From Rebecca billardiae RCC1528 (lineage: Eukaryota; Haptophyta): a stretch of 64,000 bases of DNA. Shown here piece after piece: positions 51,985 to 60,262 of the stretch (position 1 is its first letter; every line of letters starts with the position of its first letter). The stretch spans positions 1-64,000 of the forward strand of contig OZ251250.1 in NCBI GenBank assembly GCA_965240325.2, given 5' to 3'. The translations under genes and the position numbers were made by a program. Below the pieces are notes generated by a model, which made no database searches, had not been told where the DNA came from, and saw nothing but the letters and a program-made list of their open reading frames with translations.

Positions 51985-53481
51985 ATGGCCAGCACGGCAC
52001 AGGCGCACGCGCGTCGCCTCGCGCTCGACGACCTGCCGCGCGAGGTGCTCGACCGCATCCTCGTGTTCCTGCCGCCGCGCGACCTCGCAAGCCTGAACGC
52101 CACCGCGCGCCTCTTCCACGCCGCGCCGCCCGGCGGGTGCTCGGCGGTCGAGCGCGCGCTGCGCGAGCGCGCGTGCGCGCGCGGTCACGAGCGCGCGCTG
52201 CCGGCGACGCTGCCCTCCGACGTGCGCACTTGGACGGAGGAGCTGTTCGTGCGCGAGCGCGTGCTCGAGCTCGGGAGCGCGCATGCGTCCCCGGTCTCGG
52301 CCGGCAACGGCTTCAGCGCGTTTGTGGACGCGGACGGCGGGCTGCACACGTGCGGCGAGGAGGAGGTGCCTGATCAGTCGGAGCCGGGGAGCGACGACGA
52401 GGACCAGGACGGGGAGCCGACGGGCGAGTATCGAGCGCATGTGGCAACTGGCCACTCGGCCGTGCCGGAAGTGTGCGTCCCGGCGCACGTCGCCTCCCTC
52501 AGCGCCGTGCGCGTGTGCGCCGTGGCCGCCGGCCTTGCCCACCTGCTCGCGCTGAGCGAGGCCGGCGCCGTGTGCGGCTGCGGCTACAACTTGCACGGCC
52601 AGCTGGGGCTGGGCGACACGGAGGAGCAACGCTCACTCGCTCTCGTCGGGCTACCCGCGAGTGAGCCCGTCGTGTGCATAGCTGCGTGCAACGCGCACAG
52701 CCTCGCGCTCACCGCCGCGGGCTGCGCGTACAGCTGGGGCCACAACGGCTTCGGCCAGCTCGGCCACGGCGACACGAAGCGGCGGCTGCAGCCGACGCGC
52801 ATCGAGGCGCTGGACGGCGTGCGCGTGGGCGGGGTGGCCGCGGGCGGTGCCCACGCGCTGCTTCTCGATGTGTATGGCGCCGTCTACTCGTGCGGCTGGG
52901 GCGACAACGGCCAGCTCGGCCACGGCAACAAGCAGGCTCAGCACACGCCAAGGCGCATCGAGGCGCTCGCGGGCGTGCGCACCGTGCACGTGAGCGCGGG
53001 CGATGGCCACAGCCTGGTGGTGGACAGCGAGGGGGCGGTGTACTCGTTTGGGTTTGGTGATGATGGCGCCCTCGGGAACGAGGACACGTGCCGTCAGCTC
53101 GCGCCGAGGCGGCTTGACGCCCTCGCGGGTGTGCGCATCGTGCGCGCATGTGCGGGCAGCTGCGGCAGCGCGGTGCTGGGCGCGGACGGCAGCGTGCACA
53201 CGTTTGGGGACAACCGCGATGGCCAGCTCGGGCTGGGATCTGGAGAGGTGCTCCACGGCGCCCCGTCGCGCGTGGGTGCCCTCGCCCACGCACGCGTGGT
53301 GCAGTGTGCCATGGGCCACTCCCACTCGCTGTTTGTGAGTGCGGACGGCAGCGTGCACGCGTGCGGCAGGCGGTCGGCTGCGCTCGGCCTCGGCATGAGC
53401 GAGGCCGAGCAAGACGAGCCCACCCAGCGGGTGGACGCGCCCGTGCTCGTCGAGACGGCGTGGTGTGCCCGTGTCTGCTGA
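51985..53481 (+). CDS. F-box/RCC1-repeat protein, gene 8 of 9
   Basis: 498 residues, the longest member, intronless. It combines the long acidic insert of genes 1 and 4 (PGSDDEDQDGEP) with seven blades and a blade 6 of the GLGSGEVLHGAPSR type found in genes 2, 5 and 7, so it looks mosaic. Other marks are LGSAHASPVSAGNGFSA before blade 1, blade 2 GYNLHGQLGLGDTEEQ, blade 4 GWGDNGQLGHGNKQAQ, and blade 5 GALGNEDTCRQLAP, where the usual GHGD is lost. Confidence 0.9.
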   Translation: MASTAQAHARRLALDDLPREVLDRILVFLPPRDLASLNATARLFHAAPPGGCSAVERALRERACARGHERALPATLPSDVRTWTEELFVRERVLELGSAHASPVSAGNGFSAFVDADGGLHTCGEEEVPDQSEPGSDDEDQDGEPTGEYRAHVATGHSAVPEVCVPAHVASLSAVRVCAVAAGLAHLLALSEAGAVCGCGYNLHGQLGLGDTEEQRSLALVGLPASEPVVCIAACNAHSLALTAAGCAYSWGHNGFGQLGHGDTKRRLQPTRIEALDGVRVGGVAAGGAHALLLDVYGAVYSCGWGDNGQLGHGNKQAQHTPRRIEALAGVRTVHVSAGDGHSLVVDSEGAVYSFGFGDDGALGNEDTCRQLAPRRLDALAGVRIVRACAGSCGSAVLGADGSVHTFGDNRDGQLGLGSGEVLHGAPSRVGALAHARVVQCAMGHSHSLFVSADGSVHACGRRSAALGLGMSEAEQDEPTQRVDAPVLVETAWCARVC

Positions 53482-53892
53482 TGCGCGCCTCTGCCGACGC
53501 TCAGCTGCTCCGTTGCAGCCGTGGGCGGCGGTGGCAGCGGACGCAGCAGCCGGGCACGGGCCGCCACCGGCCCACGGCGCCGCCGCCCAGGCTGGCTGGC
53601 GCCTGGCGGTCGGACGGCCAGCAGCGTGTCGCCACGAATCTGACGAGTTTGAAGTGCGTGCCCACTCGGCTTATCATAGACAGAGGCAGGCACTACGTCC
53701 ATCCGCCGGCGACGGACTAGATTCCTCAATCCTGGCCAGGGCGGGTCCGCGTCGGACGCTCTGTGACACCTCACACCAGACACTGACAGTCCGGGCAGCT
53801 CAGGCAACGGACAGTGGATGCCACAGCGCGCGGCGACAGCGCTTCGCTCAGTGCTCACCGACCGCACCGACTGCGCGGCGCCGGCGGGAGCG
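53482..53892. other. Spacer between F-box genes 8 and 9
   Basis: Near-copy of 51574-51984: post-stop block, spacer block at ~53659, AGATTCCTCAATCCTGG, and the GCGACAGCGCTTCGCTC leader. No extra feature seen. Confidence 0.6.
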
Positions 53893-55362
53893 ATGGCCAG
53901 CACGGCACAGGCGCACGCGCGTCGCCTCGTGCTCGACGACCTGCCACGTGAGGTGCTCGACCGCATCCTCGTGTTCCTACCGCCGCGCGACCTCGCCAGC
54001 CTGAACGCCACCGCGCGCCTCTTCCACGCCGCGCCGCCCGGCGGGTGCTCGGCGGTCGAGCGCGCGCTGCGCGAGCGCGCGTGCGCGCGCGGGCACGATC
54101 GCGCGCTGCCGGCGCCGCTGCCCGCCGACGTGTGCACTTGGACGGAGGAGCTGCTCGTGCGCGAGCGCGTGCTCGAGCTCGCATGCGCACACTCGCCTCC
54201 CGTGGCGGCCGGCGTTGGCTTCAGCGCGTGTGTGGACGCGGAGGGCGGGCTGCACACGTGCGGCGAGCAGGCGGTGTGGGACGAGGACACCGAGGAGCCG
54301 ACGGGCGAGTATCGAGCGCGTATGGCAACCGGTCATCCGGGCGTGCGGGCAGTGCGCGTGCCGACGCACGTTGCCTCCCTCGGCGCGGTGCGCGTGGTCG
54401 CGGTGGCGGCTGGAGACGACCACCTGCTCGCGCTGAGCGACACCGGCGCCGTGTACGGCTGCGGCTACAACGACTCCGGCCAGCTTGGGCTGGGCGACAC
54501 GGAGGAGCAACGCTCATTCGCTCTCGTCGGGCTACCCGCACGTGAGCCCGTCGTGTGCATCGTTGCAGGCCACGGGCACAGCCTCGCGCTCACGGCAGCG
54601 GGCTGCGCGTACAGCTGGGGTGCCAACTGGTGCGGCCAGCTCGGCCACGGCGACACGCAGCAGCGGTGGGAGCCTGCGCGCATCGAGGCGCTGGACGGCG
54701 TGCGCGTGGGCGGGATGGCCGCGGGCGGTGCCCACACGCTGCTTATCGATGTGTACGGCGCCGTCTACTCGTGCGGCCTTGGCCACTTAGGCCGGCTCGG
54801 CCACGGCGACCAGCAGGATCAGCACACGCCAAGGCGCATCGAGGCGCTCGCGGGCGTGCGCGCCGCGCACGTGAGCGCGGGCGGTGGCCACAGCCTGGTG
54901 GTGGACAGCGAGGGGACGGTGCACTCGTTTGGGTTTGGTAAGTTTGGCGCGCTCGGGCATGGAGACACGCGCCCGCAACTCACGCCGAGGCGGCTTGACG
55001 CCCTCGCGGGTGTGCGCATCGTGCGCGCATGTGCGCGCCGCCGCGGCAGCGCGGTGCTGGGCGCGGACGGCAGCGTGCACACGTTTGGGTACAACAGGTA
55101 CGGCCAGCTCGGGCTGGGGCACGGAGGCGCGGCCGCCGAGTCTCCCACGCGCGTGGGTGCCCTCGCCCACGCGCGCGTGGTGCACTGTGCCATGGGCGAC
55201 TACCACTCGCTGTTTGTGAGTGCGGACGGCAGCGTGCACGCGTGCGGCCAGCGCTCGGCTGCGCTCGGCCTCGGCATGAGCGCGGCCGAGCAAGACGAGC
55301 CCACCCAGCGGGTTGACACGCCCGCGTGCATCGGGACGGCGTGGTGTGCCCGCGTCTGCTGA
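53893..55362 (+). CDS. F-box/RCC1-repeat protein, gene 9 of 9
   Basis: 489 residues, intronless, last gene of the cluster. F-box DDLPREVLDRILVFLPPRDL, then seven blades: 2 GYNDSGQLGLGDTEEQ (as gene 5), 3 GANWCGQLGHGDTQQRWEP (as gene 2), 4 GLGHLGRLGHGDQQDQ, 5 GFGKFGALGHGDTRPQLTP, 6 preceded by CARRRGSAVLG and reading GYNRYGQLGLGHGGAAAESP. It ends TAWCARVC followed by TGA. The downstream DNA keeps only part of the conserved post-stop block, marking the cluster edge. Confidence 0.9.
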   Translation: MASTAQAHARRLVLDDLPREVLDRILVFLPPRDLASLNATARLFHAAPPGGCSAVERALRERACARGHDRALPAPLPADVCTWTEELLVRERVLELACAHSPPVAAGVGFSACVDAEGGLHTCGEQAVWDEDTEEPTGEYRARMATGHPGVRAVRVPTHVASLGAVRVVAVAAGDDHLLALSDTGAVYGCGYNDSGQLGLGDTEEQRSFALVGLPAREPVVCIVAGHGHSLALTAAGCAYSWGANWCGQLGHGDTQQRWEPARIEALDGVRVGGMAAGGAHTLLIDVYGAVYSCGLGHLGRLGHGDQQDQHTPRRIEALAGVRAAHVSAGGGHSLVVDSEGTVHSFGFGKFGALGHGDTRPQLTPRRLDALAGVRIVRACARRRGSAVLGADGSVHTFGYNRYGQLGLGHGGAAAESPTRVGALAHARVVHCAMGDYHSLFVSADGSVHACGQRSAALGLGMSAAEQDEPTQRVDTPACIGTAWCARVC

Positions 55363-55816
55363 CGGGTGCCTCTGTCAGACGCTCCGCTGCTCCGAGTTCG
55401 GCAGCCGTGGGCGGCGGTGGCAGCGGACGCAGCAGCCGGGCGCGGGCTGCCACCGGCCACGGTGCCGCCGCCCAGGCTGGCTGGCGCTCAGTCCGATCAC
55501 AAGTAGACACAGCAAGTACGTCAATCACAATGCACGCGATGAGTGCGTTAGTGTAGCAGTCAGCGCCCCGCGTCAGCGGCGTCACGGAGTACCACTCACC
55601 CCGGCCGGTCGTGATCGGCTGGTCGCGTCAGCAGGCGGACGGCACGTGACGACACGCGCCGCCGCGCCGCGCCTTCATCACGACTGAATTCAGGCGGCAC
55701 GCGCGGCGACGTAGTGGTCCCAGCTGACACCGTTGTGACTGCTGACTAACGCGCCCAGCAACAGGACTGCTCCCCCGCGCGCGAGTACTGATGACGAAAT
55801 AACTCGCAGCCCGCGC
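55363..55816. other. Spacer between cluster edge and CSP41-like gene
   Basis: It starts with a degraded post-stop block (to ~55490), followed by less GC-rich DNA with no supported gene. The two genes on either side converge here, so it holds two 3' ends. Confidence 0.5.
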
Positions 55817-56902
55817 TCACAAGCCGTCCTTGAGCGTGTCGAGGCCGCCCTTGTCGAGGCCGAGGTCGAAGTAGTCCTTCGCGTAGAACCCCGTCCCCGG
55901 CTTGAGGTCCTCCAGCACGCTGTGCGCCGGGCTCCAGCCGAGCGCCGCCATCGCCTTGGCCGGGCTCACGTAGAAGCCCTCCGCGTTCGGCCGGAACGGG
56001 AAGGATGTCTTGGTGCCGGCGGGGAGGTGGCGCACGTCGGCGGCGGGCTTGCCGCACGCGGCGGCGGCGGCGTCGCAGAGCTGCGCGTACGTCACGTCCG
56101 CCGGGGCGCCGCAGTTGAACACCTCGCCCCCCGCCTTCCCCTCCTGCCCCACCACGGACGCCAGCAGCGCCGCCACGTCTGCGCAGTGGGTCACTGAGAC
56201 GCGCTGCGAGCCGTCGCCCGGGATGGGCAGCGGCAGGCCGCGCGCGGCGCGGCCGAGGAACCAGTCGAGGTAGTCGCGCTTGTTCGTGTGCGGCCCGTAG
56301 ATGTACTGCGGGCGGAACGCGCACCACTTGCCCGCGAACGCCTGCGAGATCGCAATCTCGACCTCGCGCTGGCCGGTCGGCGGCTCCTTGATCGGACCGT
56401 CCTCGGACAGCTCGCCCTTGGCGGTGTACATGCCGGCGGAGGAGACGAAGGCGTAGAGCTTGAACGCGTCGCCCGCGCCCTTCGCCGCCGCCATCGCCGC
56501 CGCGCACCCCGCCGGGTCCTTCGCGTAGTTGTCGAAGACGTGCGTGAGCGCTGGGCCACCCTCGAGCGCGGCCGCGACCGCCGCCGTGTCTGTCGGCTCG
56601 CACCACGCGACGTTGCAGTCGACGAGCTCGGTGTCGTACAGGTTGAAGGGCGGCTTGTTGGGCTTCGCCGCCGGGTCCTGCACCAGCGTCACCTCCAGCC
56701 CCTTCGCCTGCAGCGCCTTCGCCAGGTGGTACCCAATCTCGCCATGGCCGCCGCCCTTGTTCTGCAGAATGAGCGCGTGGCCGGCCGCGGTCATCGAGGG
56801 CGCGGCGCGGCGCGCGGCGGGGTGCGCGGCGGCGAGGCGGCTCAAGGCCGGGCCGGGCGCGCCGAAGCCGAGCGCGCTCGTCGCGAGGAGGGCGGCCAGC
56901 AT
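55817..56902 (-). CDS. CSP41-like plastid NAD-dependent epimerase/dehydratase-fold RNA-binding protein
   Basis: 361 residues, one exon. After a leader it shows the CSP41 pattern of an atypical short-chain dehydrogenase fold: glycine-rich LILQNKGGGHGEIGYHLAKA, KPPFNLYDTE, FVSSAGMYTAKGEL, a FRPQYIYGPHTNKRDY stretch, PIPGDGSQRVSVTHCADVAA, FNCGAPADVTYAQL, and a late FPFRPNAEGFYVSPAKAMAA followed by LGWSP. Plant CSP41 proteins bind and cleave stem-loop RNA and stabilise chloroplast transcripts. The leader MLAALLATSALGFGAPGPAL looks like a signal peptide ending before a Phe (AxG-FGAP), as in bipartite targeting to secondary red plastids. I chose ATG 56902; the longer frame has no ATG. It diverges from eIF2D; a 1.67-kb transposon lies 133 bp upstream. 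Confidence 0.85.
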   Translation of the reverse strand: MLAALLATSALGFGAPGPALSRLAAAHPAARRAAPSMTAAGHALILQNKGGGHGEIGYHLAKALQAKGLEVTLVQDPAAKPNKPPFNLYDTELVDCNVAWCEPTDTAAVAAALEGGPALTHVFDNYAKDPAGCAAAMAAAKGAGDAFKLYAFVSSAGMYTAKGELSEDGPIKEPPTGQREVEIAISQAFAGKWCAFRPQYIYGPHTNKRDYLDWFLGRAARGLPLPIPGDGSQRVSVTHCADVAALLASVVGQEGKAGGEVFNCGAPADVTYAQLCDAAAAACGKPAADVRHLPAGTKTSFPFRPNAEGFYVSPAKAMAALGWSPAHSVLEDLKPGTGFYAKDYFDLGLDKGGLDTLKDGL

Positions 56903-57030
56903 CCCGGCCGAGGGCGGGCTGCGCGCGAAGCGGGGAGTGCGTGCGGCCGCGCGGCGACTTCGCAAGATGCAAAGCGCAGCGGCGTTGATGACGGCTGCCG
57001 AGCGGCCAAGTCCGGCCGAGCCCGCGTGCC

Positions 57031-57035
57031 CGCCT
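57031..57035. repeat. 5-bp target-site duplication, left copy (CGCCT)
   Basis: It directly abuts the inverted repeat at 57036. The identical right copy is at 58706-58710. Confidence 0.8.
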
Positions 57036-58705
57036 GCTTGGGGAGCAAACCCTCAGGATCGGGCGATGGCGACCAATCTGACCCGCACCACGCGCGCTGC
57101 GCAGGCTGATGCGCGGCCCTCGCGGCGCGCACGCCCGCGCGCGCTGGGCGGATGGCCCCGGGAGACATGGAGGATCATCCCTGCCCCTTCTCGCCCCGCA
57201 CTGTCGCCTCGCTCCGCCGCGCAGGCCTGCTGCATTCCGCCCGGCCCGGCCCAGTCTGCGGCCGCGCGCTCTCGAGGCTGCGCGCGTGGCCCATCCAGGG
57301 CGAGTTTCGAGGCGCTCTCGAGCTTGGCACGTCGGGGCACATACATGGGCAACTGCTGCAAGCGCGCTCGCCCGTGCGCGCGGCGAGTCGCCGGCGCTGG
57401 GCGATCTACTGAGGGTCGTGCAGTGTCGCAACGGCAGCCGTCGACAGCTGCCATCCGCGTAGGGTTGCGTGCGCGCCCACTTACGCGGTCACGTCGGCGC
57501 GCGTCGAGATGGGCAGATTACGGCCTATAGATGCTGCCACGATCATAGTAGGCGGCGTCAATCGTGCGTGCGGTAGCCTGAGCTGACCGGCGCCGGTCGG
57601 TGCGCCGCGGCCGCCACGCGCCCGGCGCCGGGCCGGGCGCCGCGCGGGCCGTGCGACCGGACGACCGGAGAGTCAGAGGCGGCCGCACTAAGACCGGGCG
57701 AGCGTGGTCGTGCGTTCGCTCAGGAGCTGATGGCGGCAGTCGTCGACGGCGACGGGGCGGGCGCTTGTGCGCGAGGCTCGTCGTGGCGTGCAGCTTCGGC
57801 GAGCGTACACTTTGTGCCGACGTGCGTGAGGGTCGACTGGCTGCAAGCCTTGCTACAGGTTCGGGCGACATGCGTGCCCAACCGACGCGCCGCCGCCGGC
57901 GGCCGAGGCGAGGCGGCGGCTGCGCGCGGCTGCGCGCGCTGCTCGAGCTCATGCGCCTTGGCCGGGAAGCTCGCGCCCATGCCTTAGAAGGCTGCGGCGA
58001 TCGCGGCGAGCTCCGGGCGCACTCGGCGCGCAGCGCAGGCGCAGCGACCATCTTGCCGTGCGCGAGCAGGTGCTGCACGACGGTGAGCACGGCGTCGGCA
58101 GTCATCCGTGGCACCTGCGACAGATGCAGGCGAATAGACATATGCCTCGCCGCACGCTGAGCCTTGGCCAGCTGCCTGCGGTGCGTCTGGGCTTTGAGCA
58201 GCAGGTGAGTCGGCGCCGTCAGTTCAGCGGCGCCGAGGCGAACGCCTCGCAAGAGCTTGCTGTCCACGAAGTACACGGGGCTGCTGAAGCTGTGCGGGAA
58301 CCAGCGCGGAGCGAAGATGGCAAGGAGTAGGCGGTCAGGCGCCTGCGCATCCCACGCGCTCGGCAGTACGGCCTCGTTCTCCGCCGTGAGCGCGAGCGCG
58401 TACACGTCGAGGCCGCCGGCCGAGATGACGAGCTCAGCGTCCCACTGTCCAGGATCGCCGTCTTCGAGGAGGAGGTCGATCTGGGGCAGGGATGGCAGCA
58501 CGGCGCTCGCCTGGCCCTCGTCAGGCTGCGCGCTCATCCCCGCAGCAGCTTCGCGCACCGTGTGCGCGCAGGGGGCAGCGGCGGCGAGCGGCGAGTGCGG
58601 TGCCAACCGGAACGGACTCGCCGCGCGGCGGCGACTGTACGGCGACCCCCACTGGGAGTCACGGCGCAGTCGGCTCGCCCGATCCTGAGGGTTTGCTCCC
58701 CAAGC
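57036..58705. mobile_element. 1.67-kb inverted-repeat DNA transposon between CSP41-like and eIF2D genes
   Basis: Perfect 31-bp terminal inverted repeats lie at 57036-57066 and 58675-58705 (GCTTGGGGAGCAAACC..., ending GATCGGGCGA). They are flanked by a 5-bp direct repeat CGCCT. The interior carries a minus-strand open frame (57518-58537) that starts just inside the right arm. The ends differ from the other elements here. It sits in the shared 5' region of two divergent housekeeping genes. Confidence 0.85.
57518..58537 (-). CDS. Hypothetical protein encoded by the 57-58.7 kb transposon
   Basis: 339-codon ATG frame beginning MSAQPDEGQASAVL. The first ~150 residues look like a real protein: PQIDLLLEDGDPGQWDAELV, GGLDVYALALTAENEAVL, LLLAIFAPRWFPHSFSSPVY, VDSKLLRGVRLGAAELTA, then a basic helical stretch AQTHRRQLAKAQRAARHMS and AVLTVVQHLLAHGKMVAAP. 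The rest becomes Ser/Arg-rich and may be non-coding or a different frame after splicing. No transposase family recognised; an N-terminal DNA-binding part of an element protein or a captured gene are both possible. Confidence 0.4.
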   Translation of the reverse strand: MSAQPDEGQASAVLPSLPQIDLLLEDGDPGQWDAELVISAGGLDVYALALTAENEAVLPSAWDAQAPDRLLLAIFAPRWFPHSFSSPVYFVDSKLLRGVRLGAAELTAPTHLLLKAQTHRRQLAKAQRAARHMSIRLHLSQVPRMTADAVLTVVQHLLAHGKMVAAPALRAECARSSPRSPQPSKAWARASRPRRMSSSSARSRAQPPPRLGRRRRRVGWARMSPEPVARLAASRPSRTSAQSVRSPKLHATTSLAHKRPPRRRRRLPPSAPERTHDHARPVLVRPPLTLRSSGRTARAAPGPAPGAWRPRRTDRRRSAQATARTIDAAYYDRGSIYRP

Positions 58706-58710
58706 CGCCT

Positions 58711-59548
58711 GGTTTGGACTGCGGCCTGTGCGCTGGGGAGTCCGGAGGGTCGCGGTGGGCAGCCCTCTCCTCTGACCTCTCTGTTCAGTGCTCTGCTGCG
58801 ACCGCGGCGCCACGCGCACGCCCCGTCGCGCCACGCCCTCGCCCGACGGCCGCTGCTGACCAGCAGCCCCGACGGAGCGCGGCCGGGGCAGCGACTCGCG
58901 CAGCCGCGCGGCCAATGACTATCGGACTGGCCCGGTCGGGACCGTGTTCAGTCACGGAGAGTGTGACCGGGCGGCCGCGCCCGGCGGCCAGCTGCGTGGC
59001 CCCGGTCCCGCCGTCGCCGAGGGAGCCACATGGGGCCGCCGCGCTGCTGCGCGAGGCGCGTCGACGCGGGCTGCGCGCGAGGGCGCCGCGCGGACAGCTG
59101 CAGCGTGTGCACTACTCTGCCCGAGCCGCCGCGCTGCCGGGCCGGGCCGCCGGGGCCGAAGATTAGCCGGCCCTGCTCAGACTCGCCGGGCTGCGCCTGC
59201 GGCCGAGCGCGGCGAAGCGCGATCCTCTCCGGCGCCGAGGCCTCGGCGGCCCACAGACACTCGGGCTACGCTCCCGAGTACCTGGCGGCGCGCCGCCCCC
59301 TCGTCCACCCACAACAGGGCTGCGCGGCCGCCATCGTCCCGCTCCCAGCGCAAGTCCGGGCGTGCGGCCAGCGAGAATCGCGAAGCGGCGTCGCGGCGCC
59401 CGCCGACTGCCGGCGGGTTGGTGGCTGCGCCTCGACCCCCGCCCGCTCGGCTGCTCGCTCGAGCGGCGCGCGTCGCCCCCGGCCCGCCCGGCCCGCCCCC
59501 CGCGCCGCGCCGCGCCGCCCCTCGCCGCTCCCGGCGAGGGGCCCGACC
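58711..59548. other. Spacer and presumed divergent promoter region of eIF2D
   Basis: GC-rich DNA without a supported gene; open frames run through it only because stops are rare. It was the shared head-to-head intergenic region with the CSP41-like gene before the transposon inserted. Confidence 0.5.
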
Positions 59549-60195
59549 ATGTCCTTCCGCAAGGAGCTCGCCGTCTCCACGCAGGCGCCCGTCGGCAAGA
59601 AGGACCTGAAGAAGCTGCGCAAGGACGTGGCCGACGAGTTTCCCGAACTTTCCGACGCCGAGCTGAGCGCGCTGCTGCCGCTGGGCGCGGAGTGGAACGC
59701 GCTCAAGCTGAAGGGGTCGGGCACGGTGCTCTACCAGATCACCGGCCGCCCGCCCGCGCTCTTCGACCTCGAGGGCCGCGGCGACCTCTGGCCGACACTA
59801 TACACGCTCTGGGCGCTGCCGCATATGCTGCCCGCCGTCACGACGCACGCGCCCGTGTCGCGGCACCTGCTCAAGGGCGCCGACCTGATGCTGCCCGGCG
59901 TGATCGTGCCCGACGGCGGCCTCCCGCCCTTCCCCGCCGGCGCCAAGCGCTGCATCGCCGTCGCGGGCAACCCGTCGCCCGTCGCGGTCGGCACGATGGA
60001 AGTGTCGGCTGCCGGGGCGGCTGCCGCCGAGTTCAAGGGGAAGGCGATGGCGGTGGTGCACGTGTACCGCGACGCGCTCTGGTCGTTCGGCGGGCGCGCC
60101 GCGCCCAACGCCGGCTTCGGCCTCGAGGAGGTCGCCGAGTGCGCCGACGCGCCCGCGGCCGACGGCGCCGCCGGTCTGCTCGCTGGGCTGGTGCT

Positions 60196-60262
<67 letters not shown>

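Noticed and set aside
6978-55362. Calling the RCC1-repeat genes Ran guanine-nucleotide exchange factors
   Set aside because: They carry an N-terminal F-box, are present in nine tandem copies and have variable loops. Saf1-like receptors fit better than chromatin-bound RCC1.
57518-58915. Extending the transposon ORF upstream to 58915
   Set aside because: The extra ~126 codons cross the right inverted repeat and target duplication and have Arg/Pro-rich shadow character. The ATG at 58537 lies inside the element and starts the protein-like part.
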